Notes: generated by a model from the sequence alone, not told the origin. A stretch of 64,000 bases of DNA from Faecalibacterium prausnitzii (GCA_004558805.1 SFDE01000009.1:29793-93792), one strand, 5' to 3'. Positions 17,488-26,155 are shown, counted from the stretch's first letter. Made by a program: numbers and translations.

Positions 17488-17516
17488 TGTGCTTTTATGC
17501 TAAAATAGCAGACGCA
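17488..17516 (+). promoter_or_regulatory. Promoter of the 5'-nucleotidase gene
   Basis: TTGTGC, 17-base spacer, TAAAAT, leaving a leader of about 107 bases before the ATG at 17630. Confidence 0.5.
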
Positions 17517-17629
17517 TGGTGGATAGTTTTACGGTAGTATCACTTTTTTGTCCCCCTTGGAAGCAGGGGCGGAGCCGGAGGGCGCAGGGCATCCGACACG
17601 CCACGGACACACAGTAAAGGAGAACACCC

Positions 17630-19582
17630 ATGAAAAAGCGCACAGCTCTTGCCGCAGCCGCATTGCTGCTGGCGGTATTCCTCTGGGTCCAGACCGCCTT
17701 TGCACAGGCGGTGCCCGGACAGCAGGTGGACATCCTGTTCACCCACGACATCCACTCCCATCTGGACCCCTTCACCTCGCTGGTGGAGGGGCAGGAGACC
17801 GACACCGGCGGCTTTGCCCGCACCAACGCCCTCATCAAAGAGCAGCGGGCAAAGAACCCGGACACACTGGTCATTGATGGCGGCGACTTTTCTATGGGCA
17901 CCCTGATCCAGACCGTCTTTGAGTCTCAGGCGGCGGAGCTGCGGCTGCTGGGCTACATGGGCTGCGACGCCACCACCTTTGGCAACCACGAGTACGACTT
18001 CCGTTCCAAGGGTCTTGCCAATATGCTTACCAGCGCCACCGACTCCGGGGACCCTCTGCCTGCTCTGGTGGTCTGCAATGTGGACTGGGACGCCATGGAG
18101 TCGGCAGGGCTTACGGAGGGACAGCAGCGGCTGAAGGACGCCTTTGCCTGCGCCGACGTCCGGGACTACACCATCGTCCAGAAGGGAGATGTGCGGATCG
18201 CCGTGGTAGGCGTCTTTGGCAAGGACGCCCTGGCATGCGCCCCCACCTGTGAGCTGAAGTTCAAGGACCCCATCGAGGCGGTAAAAGCGACCGTAGCGCA
18301 GATCAAGGCGACCGAGGACGTGGACATGCTGGTCTGCGTCTCTCACAGCGGCACCTGGGAGGACCCCAAAAAGTCCGAAGATGAGCTTCTTGCCAAGGCA
18401 GTGCCGGAGCTGGACCTGATCCTCAGCGGACACACCCACACCGAGATCCGGCAGCCCATCTGCCACGGCAGCACCTATGTGGTGTCCTGCGGAGAATACG
18501 GCAGAAATCTGGGCAGCATCTCCCTGCGGCAGAAGGCAGACGGGCGGTGGGAGCTGGCAGACTACGCCCTGCTGCCCATTACCGCTGATGTTCCCGCCGA
18601 TGCCGACACCCAGCAGCGCATCGACCGTTTTATGGACACGGTGGACACCGATTATCTGGCGCAGTTCGGCTATACCAAGGATCAGGTGCTGGCAGAAAAC
18701 GACGTGGTCTTTTCTCTGCTGAAAGATCTGGGCGATGTCCACACCGAACACAATCTGGGTGACATCCTCTCCGATGCCTACATCTACGCCGTAAAGAACG
18801 CTGACGACTACGACGGGCAGCCGGTAGACGTGGCAGTGGTGCCCAGCGGCACCGTCCGGGACACCTACGCCCGGGGGAACATTACGGTGGAGCAGGTGTT
18901 CAACTCCTTCTCTCTGGGCATCGGCGCCGACGGGGTGCCGGGCTATCCCCTGATCAGCGTCTGGCTCACCGGCAAAGAACTAAAGACTGCCGCCGAGATC
19001 GACGCCTCGGTCTCGGACCTTATGACCACTGCCCGGCTTTATTCCAGCGGGCTGAACTTTACCTTCAACCCCCACCGGCTGCCGCTGAACAAGGTCACTG
19101 ACGTGTATCTGGAGCAGGACGGACAGCGGGTGGAGCTGGAGGACGACAAGCTGTACCGGGTGATCGCAGACCTGTACAGCGGGCAGATGCTCAGCGCTGT
19201 CACCAAAATGTCCTACGGTATTCTGTCTATTGTGCCCAAATATCCCGACGGCACCCCCATCGAGGACTTTGAGGACGTGATCATCACCGAAAACGGCAGG
19301 GAGCTGAAGGCGTGGGACGCCATCGCCCGGTACATGGCATCCTTTGAGGATACCGACGGCGACGGCATCCCCAACGTGCCGGAGTACTACCGGACCCTTC
19401 ACGACCGGAAGGTGGTGGAGACCAGCCGCAGCCCCGCTGCCCTGCTGAAGAAGCCCAACCGCTTCACCGCCATCTTTGCTGCCCTCATCGCCGTAGCGGT
19501 GCTGCTGGTGGTGGGCGTGGTGCTGCTGATCCGGAAGCTGGTGCGCCGACTGACGGGCAAACGCAGAAAAAAGCACTGCTGA
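17630..19582 (+). CDS. Surface bifunctional metallophosphatase / 5'-nucleotidase
   Basis: 650 residues with a signal peptide (MKKRTALAAAALLLAVFLWV, cleavage near AFAQA) and a C-terminal anchor (membrane span ~615-640 followed by RRLTGKRRKK). The catalytic calcineurin-like domain has THDIHSHLDP (D40, H42), GGDF, GNHEYD and SGHTHTE, the dimetal ligands of the UshA/YfkN family. The C-terminal 5'-nucleotidase substrate domain begins near residue 350 and includes PSGTVRDTY. It would release nucleosides or phosphate from nucleotides outside the cell. Binding site AAAGGAGAACACCC. Single-gene unit. Confidence 0.9.
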   Translation: MKKRTALAAAALLLAVFLWVQTAFAQAVPGQQVDILFTHDIHSHLDPFTSLVEGQETDTGGFARTNALIKEQRAKNPDTLVIDGGDFSMGTLIQTVFESQAAELRLLGYMGCDATTFGNHEYDFRSKGLANMLTSATDSGDPLPALVVCNVDWDAMESAGLTEGQQRLKDAFACADVRDYTIVQKGDVRIAVVGVFGKDALACAPTCELKFKDPIEAVKATVAQIKATEDVDMLVCVSHSGTWEDPKKSEDELLAKAVPELDLILSGHTHTEIRQPICHGSTYVVSCGEYGRNLGSISLRQKADGRWELADYALLPITADVPADADTQQRIDRFMDTVDTDYLAQFGYTKDQVLAENDVVFSLLKDLGDVHTEHNLGDILSDAYIYAVKNADDYDGQPVDVAVVPSGTVRDTYARGNITVEQVFNSFSLGIGADGVPGYPLISVWLTGKELKTAAEIDASVSDLMTTARLYSSGLNFTFNPHRLPLNKVTDVYLEQDGQRVELEDDKLYRVIADLYSGQMLSAVTKMSYGILSIVPKYPDGTPIEDFEDVIITENGRELKAWDAIARYMASFEDTDGDGIPNVPEYYRTLHDRKVVETSRSPAALLKKPNRFTAIFAALIAVAVLLVVGVVLLIRKLVRRLTGKRRKKHC

Positions 19583-19603
19583 AAGCTGTATCCCTTACAA
19601 TAG

Positions 19604-19642
19604 GAAAAGGAGCCGGTGCAGGATCGCACCGGCTCCTTTTGG
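19604..19642. terminator. Bidirectional terminator between the nucleotidase and the convergent unknown operon
   Basis: AAAAGGAGCCGGTGC / GCACCGGCTCCTTTT stem with a 6-base loop; T-runs result on both strands. Confidence 0.85.
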
Positions 19643-19706
19643 CTGTACCGGATATTCCGCAGGCAGCATCCCACAAAGGGTCTGCCTTTTCCAGCGTCTT
19701 TCCGGC

Positions 19707-20297
19707 TCAGTTGGTGATCAGGGGATCAAAGTCCTCCAGTTCCCGCAGCTCGTCCTCGGTGGCACGGTTCCGGGCGTCATTGACGAAGTTGTAGTACGCC
19801 TGATGGTTCCGCAGGTAGCCGTAGCGGCTGATCTGCTTGATGGTGACGGGGGGCAGCGTATCGTCCCGGTTCCACGCCATCAGGGTGCCGGCAAGCTCCT
19901 CGCTCTGGGAGATCACCAGCACCCGGTTGCCTTCCAGCCGCTTTTTATGGATGTAGCTCAGCACGCAGCCGTCCTCCACCGGGCTTTCCCCGTCGTCCTG
20001 AAAGAATTCTGCCTGATGGTTCTTGTACCAGCGCATCATCTGGACGCAGGACTTCTGCGCCTTCAGGTCGCCGGTGCGCTGCCGGTCCACAAGCCGCTCC
20101 TTCTCCCCAAAGGGCAGCCAGAGGGACAGCCCCCGGCGGTCCAGCAGGGACATGACATTGCCGTCAAAACGGTCGTAGCCCTCGCATCCCAGCGCTTCCA
20201 GAGCGGAGGGTGCCGCTACCACTATGTCCGCACGGTTGACGGCGGTTTTTCCTTTTTCGTAGGCATCGTGACTTTGTTTATTATAGTAGTTATACAT
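19707..20297 (-). CDS. Protein of unknown function, 196 aa
   Basis: Not recognised. The protein is soluble and rather acidic, with no signal peptide or membrane span. It contains segments such as ADIVVAAPSALEALGCEG and NRVLVISQSEELAGTL that look like alternating beta-strand/helix of a Rossmann- or PIN-like fold, but no catalytic set was identified. ATG follows AAAAAGGAGCGCAGGAAG. It lies 47 bases downstream of another unknown gene on the same strand and is probably the second gene of that operon. Codon use matches the neighbours, so it is a real gene. Confidence 0.7.
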   Translation of the reverse strand: MYNYYNKQSHDAYEKGKTAVNRADIVVAAPSALEALGCEGYDRFDGNVMSLLDRRGLSLWLPFGEKERLVDRQRTGDLKAQKSCVQMMRWYKNHQAEFFQDDGESPVEDGCVLSYIHKKRLEGNRVLVISQSEELAGTLMAWNRDDTLPPVTIKQISRYGYLRNHQAYYNFVNDARNRATEDELRELEDFDPLITN

Positions 20298-20344
20298 CTT
20301 CCTGCGCTCCTTTTTTATTTTTCAGTGAACTATTTTTTACGGGA

Positions 20345-21355
20345 TCATTTTTCCGGGGAGGGGATATTGGGTGCGCTCGTCCAGCTCGTGCTCTGGTAGG
20401 TAAATTTTTGATCCGGGACAGGCAGCAGCTTCAGCGGCAGCAGCTCCTTCCAGTCCATAAAGCGACCGTCCACGTGGTATACCACCCGCAGGGACCAGGG
20501 CAGAAGGGTAGTGCGCCGGTAGGTCTGCAGCGTTTCTGCCAGCTCCTTCCGGTTGGTCATGACCATCACCGGGAAGCGGCTGCAAAGCTGCCGGATGCCC
20601 CGCAGCAGTGCCTCGTCTGGGGGCAGGAGAGCGGACTCCGGGCTGCCGCACACACACAGGACATCCTTTGCCTTCAGGCTGTCCAAGACCGTGTACACCG
20701 GGCTGCAGATATCCTTACGGTAGGCAAGCTCTTCCACGCTCTCCTGCGCCACCATATAGCGGACGCAGTTTTCCGGCTGTTTCCATTGGCAGCAGAATTC
20801 GTTGTAGCGGACCATGTCCTCGGTCATGGGAGCCAATGCCTCCAGGATCAGCGGGTCTGCCAGCAGGGGGATGTCCAGCACCACCTGATAGGAGGGAGAT
20901 ACAAAGCCCAGGGCATCAAGGTCGATGGGCTTTTCCTCCGGTGTCGGGAACAGCCGGAACCAGATGTCCTGCCATCTGCCCTCCAGGATCTCTTTGGGCA
21001 CTGTGGGGGAGATCTTGCTGCCGAAGATGGTGCGGATATAGTTTTTATACTCGGGACGCTCCCGCTCCAGCCGTTCCAGCACGAAACAGAACGCCTGTCC
21101 CTGCGCCTGAGTAAGCTCAGGGCGGTCGGCGGTTCCTATACTGGCAACGGTCTGCCGGGCAATGCCTCCCAGAAGCTGCCCGGTCTCTTCCAGACTCCAG
21201 CGGAGATGCTCCCGTATAGGGGGCAGGCTCTGTGCCAGTGCGGTGAGATATAGGGTCTGCAGTTGGCTGCGTGTGCTAACGGTTGACATGCTTGACCCAC
21301 AATTTCTACAGGAGCTATCAAGGGGCAGTTGGCTGTGTATGCTAACGGTTGACAT
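20345..21355 (-). CDS. Protein of unknown function, 336 aa, with duplicated N-terminus
   Basis: Not recognised. After a Ser-rich start, residues ~45-75 (REHLRWSLEETGQLLGGIA) could be a helical DNA-binding-like segment. The remainder is mixed alpha/beta without known motifs, and the C-terminus has LRVVYHVDGRFMDWKELLPLK. The first ATG has an excellent site (AAAGGAGGTCATACCC). A second in-frame ATG 22 codons later opens a near copy of the same N-terminal coding sequence (MSTVSIHSQL / MSTVSTRSQL) but has no binding site. Promoter TTGACA-17-TACAAT directly upstream. The following gene (19707-20297) is its likely partner. Confidence 0.7.
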   Translation of the reverse strand: MSTVSIHSQLPLDSSCRNCGSSMSTVSTRSQLQTLYLTALAQSLPPIREHLRWSLEETGQLLGGIARQTVASIGTADRPELTQAQGQAFCFVLERLERERPEYKNYIRTIFGSKISPTVPKEILEGRWQDIWFRLFPTPEEKPIDLDALGFVSPSYQVVLDIPLLADPLILEALAPMTEDMVRYNEFCCQWKQPENCVRYMVAQESVEELAYRKDICSPVYTVLDSLKAKDVLCVCGSPESALLPPDEALLRGIRQLCSRFPVMVMTNRKELAETLQTYRRTTLLPWSLRVVYHVDGRFMDWKELLPLKLLPVPDQKFTYQSTSWTSAPNIPSPEK

Positions 21356-21379
21356 GGGTATGACCTCCTTTGTGGTTCC

Positions 21380-21408
21380 ATTGTACGCCGCAAAAGCAAC
21401 ATTGTCAA
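21380..21408 (-). promoter_or_regulatory. Strong sigma-A promoter of the unknown two-gene operon
   Basis: TTGACA (21408-21403), 17-base spacer, TACAAT (21385-21380); the start codon is 24 bases from the -10. Confidence 0.75.
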
Positions 21409-21483
21409 TGATTTTATGTTAATTTGATTACATTTCAGCCGAAGAAATGTCATTTCAGATGAAATTGGCTCCGGAAACGGTAA

Positions 21484-21519
21484 CAAAAAAGGCAGGCGCA
21501 CTGCTGCGCCTGCCCTTTG
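21484..21519 (-). terminator. Terminator of the ABC exporter operon
   Basis: GGGCAGGCGCA / TGCGCCTGCC stem followed on the minus strand by TTTTTTGTTA. Confidence 0.85.
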
Positions 21520-21535
21520 AGGAGGTGAAAATGTC

Positions 21536-23458
21536 TCAGTTTTCGGCAAGGTTGCCGGTGTAGAGCTGATAGTACTTGCCCTTTTTGGCAATAAGCTCGT
21601 CGTGGCTGCCCCGCTCGATGATCCGTCCCTGTTCCAGCACCACGATGCAGTCCGCATTGCGGACGGTGGACAGGCGGTGGGCAATGACAAAACTGGTGCG
21701 CCCGTACATGAGCCCGTCCATGCCCCGCTGCACCAGTACCTCGGTGCGGGTATCGATGGAGGAAGTCGCCTCGTCCAGGATCAGCACCGGGGGGTCTGCC
21801 ACGGCGGCACGGGCGATCGCCAGCAGCTGCCGCTGCCCCTGCGAAAGGTTTGCACCGTCGCCGGTCAGCATGGTGTTGTAGCCCTCCGGCAGACGCTTGA
21901 TAAAGCCATCGGCGTTTGCCAGCCGGGCGGCGGCGATGCACTCCTCATCGGAGGCGTCCAGCCGACCGTAGCGGATGTTCTCCATCACCGTGCCGGTAAA
22001 CAGGTGGGTGTCCTGCAGCACGATGCCCAGAGACCGGCGCAGGTCCGCCTTTTTGATCTTGCGGATGTTGATGCCGTCGTACCGGATCTTGCCTTCCTGA
22101 ATGTCGTAGAACCGGTTGATCAGGTTGGTGATGGTGGTCTTGCCGGCACCGGTGGAGCCGACAAAGGCGATCTTCTGCCCCGGGCGACCGTAAAGGTTGA
22201 TGTCGTGGAGCACCGTCTTGTCCGGCAGATAGCCAAAGTCCACATCCGTAAAGGTGATGTCGCCAGCCAGCTTGTGGTAGGTGGTGGTGCCGTCGTGGTG
22301 GGGGTGCTTCCACGCCCAGATGCCGGTGCGCTCTTTGGTCTCCACCAGCTGGTCGTTCCGGTCGTACTTGGCGTTTACAAGGGTCACATAGCCCTCGTCG
22401 GTCTCGCTGGGAGCGTCCATCATCTTAAAGATACGCTCGGCACCTGCCAGCGCCATGATGACGCTGTTTGCCTGCATGGACACCTGACTGATGGGCATAT
22501 TGAAGCCCTTGTTCAGGCTCAGGAACGCCATGACGGTGCCAAGGGTCATGCCCCCGGCGCCGGTGACTGCCATGGCAGCGCCTACCAGCGCACAGACGGC
22601 ATAGCTGATATTGCCCAGCTGGGCGTTTACCGGCATCATGATGTTGGAATAGCTGTTGGCGTTGTTGGCACTTTCCTTCAGCTGGTCGTTGAGCTTCCGG
22701 AAGCCTTCCAGGGTCTTCTGCTCGTGGGTAAAGACCTTTACCACCTTCTGCCCTTCCATCATCTCTTCGATGTAGCCGTTCACCTTGCCCAGATCCTGCT
22801 GCTGCCGGATAAAGTACTTGGCGGAGTTTTTGGCGATCTGCTTGGAGCAGAACAGCATCAGCGCCACCATCAGCATGGTCACGATGGTCAGCTGCCAGCT
22901 GAGCATACACATGCTGAAGAACACCGACACGATGGTGATGACGCTGGACACCAGCTGGGGAATGCTCTGGCTCAGCATCTGCCGCAGGGTGTCCACATCG
23001 TTGGTGTACACCGACATGATATCTCCGTGGGGATGCTGGTCAAAGTACCGGATGGGCAGGCTCTCCATGTGGGTGAACAGCTGGATGCGCAGGTTCCGCA
23101 GGGTGCCCTGGGTCACGTTTACCATGATCCGGGCGTTGAGCCATGCTGCCAGAATGCCCACCACATAGATGCAGCCCACCCGCAGCAGCGCCCCTGCAAG
23201 GGGTGCAAAGCTGGGGTCCTGCTGCTTTGTCATGGGCAGGATGTAATCGTCCATAAGGGTCTGGAGGAAAAGGCTTGCCTGCACGTTTGCCAGCGCACTG
23301 ACCACGATGCACACCAGCACAAGGATGCAGTGGGGCAGATAGTGGCGGAACACCTCTGCCATGATCCGCTTGAGCAGCAAGCCCGGGTTATCTACCTTGG
23401 GACGGGGTCCGCCCATCCGGCGTGCTCCGGGTCCCTGTACTACTTTTGCCTGAGCCAT
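21536..23458 (-). CDS. ABC exporter half-transporter (permease-ATPase), second subunit
   Basis: 640 residues. An N-terminal extension of ~30 residues is followed by a six-span ABC membrane domain (~40-330), a linker rich in charged residues, and the nucleotide-binding domain. The latter has Walker A VGSTGAGKTT, signature LSQGQRQLLAIARA and Walker B VLILDEATSSID. It pairs with the preceding half-transporter as a heterodimer of the LmrCD/BmrCD type, which exports drugs, peptides or lipids. ATG overlaps the upstream stop (TAATG) and has GGGAGGTGAGCAGTA, so translation is coupled. Control is probably by the MarR protein upstream. Confidence 0.93.
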   Translation of the reverse strand: MAQAKVVQGPGARRMGGPRPKVDNPGLLLKRIMAEVFRHYLPHCILVLVCIVVSALANVQASLFLQTLMDDYILPMTKQQDPSFAPLAGALLRVGCIYVVGILAAWLNARIMVNVTQGTLRNLRIQLFTHMESLPIRYFDQHPHGDIMSVYTNDVDTLRQMLSQSIPQLVSSVITIVSVFFSMCMLSWQLTIVTMLMVALMLFCSKQIAKNSAKYFIRQQQDLGKVNGYIEEMMEGQKVVKVFTHEQKTLEGFRKLNDQLKESANNANSYSNIMMPVNAQLGNISYAVCALVGAAMAVTGAGGMTLGTVMAFLSLNKGFNMPISQVSMQANSVIMALAGAERIFKMMDAPSETDEGYVTLVNAKYDRNDQLVETKERTGIWAWKHPHHDGTTTYHKLAGDITFTDVDFGYLPDKTVLHDINLYGRPGQKIAFVGSTGAGKTTITNLINRFYDIQEGKIRYDGINIRKIKKADLRRSLGIVLQDTHLFTGTVMENIRYGRLDASDEECIAAARLANADGFIKRLPEGYNTMLTGDGANLSQGQRQLLAIARAAVADPPVLILDEATSSIDTRTEVLVQRGMDGLMYGRTSFVIAHRLSTVRNADCIVVLEQGRIIERGSHDELIAKKGKYYQLYTGNLAEN

Positions 23459-25209
23459 TACTGCTCACCTCCCTGCTTGTCGAAGTCGCCGCTGCCCTGC
23501 GTCTGGCTGTTGTAGACTTCCTGATAGATCGTATTGGTTGCCAGCAGTTCCTGATGGGTGCCCAGACCGTTGATCTGTCCGTTATCCAGCACAAGGATCC
23601 GGTCTGCCTCCTGCACCGAGGAGATGCGCTGAGCAATGATGATCTTGGTGGTGCCGGGGATCTCCTCCCGGAATGCCTTGCGGATCTTGGCGTCGGTGGC
23701 GGTGTCCACGGCGCTGGTGGAGTCGTCCAGGATCAGCACCTTGGGCTTCCGCAGCAGGGCACGGGCAATGGTGAGCCGCTGCTTCTGTCCGCCGGACACG
23801 TTGGAGCCGCCCTGCTCGATCCACGTATTGTACTTGTCCGGGAACCGCTGGATGAACTCGTCGGCGCACGCCAGCTTTGCCGCCCGGATGCACTCTTCCT
23901 CGGTGGCGTTTTCATCGCCCCACCGCAGGTTGTCCAGAATGGTACCGCTGAACAGCACGTTCTTCTGGAGCACCATGGACACCTCCCGGCGCAGCACGTC
24001 CAGATCGTAGTCCCGCACGTCCACGCCGCCTACCTTCACCGAGCCGGTCTCCGGGTCGTAGAGCCGGGGGATCAGCTGCACAAGGCTGGATTTTGCACTG
24101 CCGGTGCCGCCGATGATGCCCAGGGTCTCCCCGGGACGGATGGTAAAGGTGATGTCGTTGAGCACCGGCTGCCCGGAGCCGTGCTTATACTTAAAGGTAA
24201 CGTGATCAAACTGGATGCCGCCGTCTGCCACCTGCTTCACCGGCTGCTTTGCCGGGGGCAGGTCGGTGGTCTCGTCCAGCACCTCCACGATACGCTTGGC
24301 GGAGGCTGCGGACATGGCGATCATGACAAATGCCATGCTCAGCATCATCAGCGCCATAAGGATGTTCATGATGTAGCCAAAGAGGGCGTTGAGCTGTCCG
24401 GTGGTAAGGGCACCGCGGAGCACATACTTTGCCCCCAGCCAGCTGAGAGCGATGTTGCAGCCGTAGACGGCGGTGAGCATGGCGGGATTGTTGAAGCTCA
24501 GCCGGCTCTCGGCGTTGACAAACTGGTTGTACAGGCTCTGGCAGGCGGCGGTGTATTTCTCGTTTTCAAAGCCTTCCCGGACAAAGCTCTTGACCACCCG
24601 GATGGCGGAGATGTTCTCCTGCACCGAGGCGTTGAGGTTGTCGTAGTTCTTGAACACCCGGTCAAAGATCCGGAAGGTGGGGACCATGATACCGGCAAGC
24701 ACCGCCACCAGAAAGACCACGGCGACCACAAACACCAGCGACAGAGGTCCGCCGATGATCACCGACATGACCAGTGCAAACACCAGATGCACCGGGGCGC
24801 GGACGCACATCCGCTCGATCATCTGGAAGGCGTTCTGCAGGTTGGTGACGTCGGTGGTCATACGGGTCACCAGACCGGCGGTGGAGAACTTGTCGATGTT
24901 GGAAAACGAAAAATGCTGGATGTTCTCGTACATTGCCTCCCGCAGGTTGCCGGCAAAGCCGGTGGATGCCTTGGCGGCAAACTTACCTGCCAGCACACCC
25001 AGTACCAGCGCCACGGCGGCGACCCCAAAGGTCAGCAGACCGTATTTTACAATGGCGTTCATATCGCCCTTTTCGATGCCCCGATCAATGATGAGCGCCA
25101 TGATGGTTGGCAGCAGCACATCCATGATGGCTTCCAGAGCCGAAAAGAGGGGTGTCAGGATCGCAGCGCGCTTGTACTCGCCCAGATGTGACACTAACTT
25201 TTTGATCAT
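23458..25209 (-). CDS. ABC exporter half-transporter (permease-ATPase), first subunit
   Basis: 583 residues: ABC membrane domain (six spans, ~15-310) and a nucleotide-binding domain with Walker A IGGTGSAKSS, signature NVSGGQKQRLTIARA and Walker B VLILDDSTSAVD. The Walker B motif ends DD instead of the usual DE. Lack of the catalytic Glu marks the degenerate-site subunit of heterodimeric exporters, which agrees with the canonical DE in its partner. ATG follows AGGGAGGAAAACACAG. Expressed from a promoter overlapped by MarR-like operator repeats. Confidence 0.93.
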   Translation of the reverse strand: MIKKLVSHLGEYKRAAILTPLFSALEAIMDVLLPTIMALIIDRGIEKGDMNAIVKYGLLTFGVAAVALVLGVLAGKFAAKASTGFAGNLREAMYENIQHFSFSNIDKFSTAGLVTRMTTDVTNLQNAFQMIERMCVRAPVHLVFALVMSVIIGGPLSLVFVVAVVFLVAVLAGIMVPTFRIFDRVFKNYDNLNASVQENISAIRVVKSFVREGFENEKYTAACQSLYNQFVNAESRLSFNNPAMLTAVYGCNIALSWLGAKYVLRGALTTGQLNALFGYIMNILMALMMLSMAFVMIAMSAASAKRIVEVLDETTDLPPAKQPVKQVADGGIQFDHVTFKYKHGSGQPVLNDITFTIRPGETLGIIGGTGSAKSSLVQLIPRLYDPETGSVKVGGVDVRDYDLDVLRREVSMVLQKNVLFSGTILDNLRWGDENATEEECIRAAKLACADEFIQRFPDKYNTWIEQGGSNVSGGQKQRLTIARALLRKPKVLILDDSTSAVDTATDAKIRKAFREEIPGTTKIIIAQRISSVQEADRILVLDNGQINGLGTHQELLATNTIYQEVYNSQTQGSGDFDKQGGEQ

Positions 25210-25253
25210 CTGTGTTTTCCTCCCTGATTAAAATATAAGAATATAGACCTCTA

Positions 25254-25290
25254 ATTGTTTGGTACAAAACAATTTTATACAAAACAATTT
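25254..25290 (-). promoter_or_regulatory. MarR operator at the ABC exporter promoter
   Basis: Two repeats of AATTGTTTTGTA on the minus strand, each close to an inverted TACAAAACAATT. The core TTTTGTATAAAA is shared exactly with the marR promoter operator. It covers the -10 region. Confidence 0.65.
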
Positions 25291-25299
25291 TAATGTCAA
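25272..25299 (-). promoter_or_regulatory. Promoter of the ABC exporter operon
   Basis: TTGACA (25299-25294), 16-base spacer, TAAAAT (25277-25272), embedded in the operator repeats. Confidence 0.65.
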
Positions 25300-25361
25300 G
25301 AGGTTTCGGAAAATGTTCATAATTACTAATTTAACGGCCCCTTTTTCGGCGGTTTGACGAG

Positions 25362-25411
25362 GGTGAGCTGGTGGCTGGTGGTCAGTGGCTAGTGATTAGT
25401 GACTGACCACT
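25362..25411. repeat. TAGTGGT-type short repeat tract
   Basis: Degenerate heptamer-like run (GGTGGCTGGTGGTCAGTGGC, then TAGTGATTAGTGACTGACCAC) immediately left of the hairpin repeat copy 2. Confidence 0.5.
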
Positions 25412-25566
25412 GGATCGCATCCTCGCCCTCTCAGTCACCTGCGGTGACAGCTCCCCCAAAGGGGGAGCCCTTGGCAAAACCAAGGACTTTGCCGTACTGC
25501 CAAAGCCTCCCCCTTTGGGGGAGGTGGATTTGCGAAGCAAAGACGGAGAGGGCGAGGACGCTATCC
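25412..25566. repeat. Dispersed hairpin-rich repeat, copy 2 (complete, MITE-like)
   Basis: 155 bp with terminal inverted repeats of about 21 bases: GGATCGCATCCTCGCCCTCT at the left and AGGGCGAGGACGCTATCC at the right, two mismatches. Inside are GTCACCTGCGGTGAC, CTCCCCCAAAGGGGGAG and CCTCCCCCTTTGGGGGAGG hairpins. It contains no open frame, so it could only be moved by a transposase acting in trans. It lies between the marR stop and the ABC promoter. Confidence 0.8.
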
Positions 25567-25579
25567 TTTCAGGCAAGCC

Positions 25580-26059
25580 TTACTGCAGCTTTTCCCGCAG
25601 CTTGTTCAGCAGCCGCAGCAGCTGAGCGTTTTCTTCCTCGGTGAGCAGCCCTGTCACGTATTCGTCCATCTGGTGGAAGGACAGCACGGTCTTTTCGTGG
25701 AAGTCCGCCCCTTCCCGGGTAAGCACCAGCTGCTTCAGCCGTGCGTCCTGGGTCACGCTGAGGCGCTGGATATAGCCCTTGCGCTCCATGAGCTGCAAGA
25801 TGCTGGTGACCGTGGAACGGGTAATGGAAAACTCCCGCTCAATGTCCCGCTGGTACACCGGCTGGTCCCGGTGGTTGTACAGGTATCCCAGGATCCACCC
25901 GTGCATGGGGGTCGCCTGTTCCACCCCGTTGGCGCGGGTGAACTGGTTGATCTTGCGGAAGATCAGGTTATCCACCCGGCGGATCTGCGCCGGGATCACC
26001 TGCGGGGCATCCCACGGGGGATCGGCGTGGGTGCAGTCGGTCTGTTTTTTGTCACACAT
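25580..26059 (-). CDS. MarR family transcriptional regulator
   Basis: 159 residues. The winged helix-turn-helix spans about residues 50-125: HGWILGYLYNHRDQPVYQ, then QRDIEREFSITRSTVTSIL (recognition helix) and a KGYIQRLSVTQDARLKQLVL wing. ATG at 26059 has AAAGGACC upstream; the Met nine codons earlier has no site and lies in the operator. MarR proteins next to paired ABC exporters normally repress them until a ligand binds. The matched operator repeats here at both its own promoter and that of the exporter support this. Confidence 0.88.
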   Translation of the reverse strand: MCDKKQTDCTHADPPWDAPQVIPAQIRRVDNLIFRKINQFTRANGVEQATPMHGWILGYLYNHRDQPVYQRDIEREFSITRSTVTSILQLMERKGYIQRLSVTQDARLKQLVLTREGADFHEKTVLSFHQMDEYVTGLLTEEENAQLLRLLNKLREKLQ

Positions 26060-26092
26060 TGTGGTCAGGTCCTTTCGATGGTTCATAGGTCA

Positions 26093-26117
26093 AACTGTTT
26101 TATACAAAACTGTTTGA
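26093..26117 (-). promoter_or_regulatory. MarR autoregulatory operator
   Basis: On the minus strand AAACAGTTTTGTATAAAACAG followed by TTTGA: two AAACAGTTT units, the same TTTTGTATAAAA core as at the exporter promoter. Lies just downstream of the marR -10. Confidence 0.65.
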
Positions 26118-26126
26118 TATGGGACT

Positions 26127-26155
26127 ATTATGCAGCATCAAAAGGCGATTGTCAA
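26127..26155 (-). promoter_or_regulatory. Promoter of marR
   Basis: TTGACA (26155-26150), 17-base spacer, CATAAT (26132-26127). Confidence 0.7.

Noticed and set aside
21602..23515. Long plus-strand frame opposite the ABC exporter genes
   Set aside because: Antisense artefact. The minus-strand products have full ABC motifs; the plus-strand translation is His/Val/Gly-rich with none.
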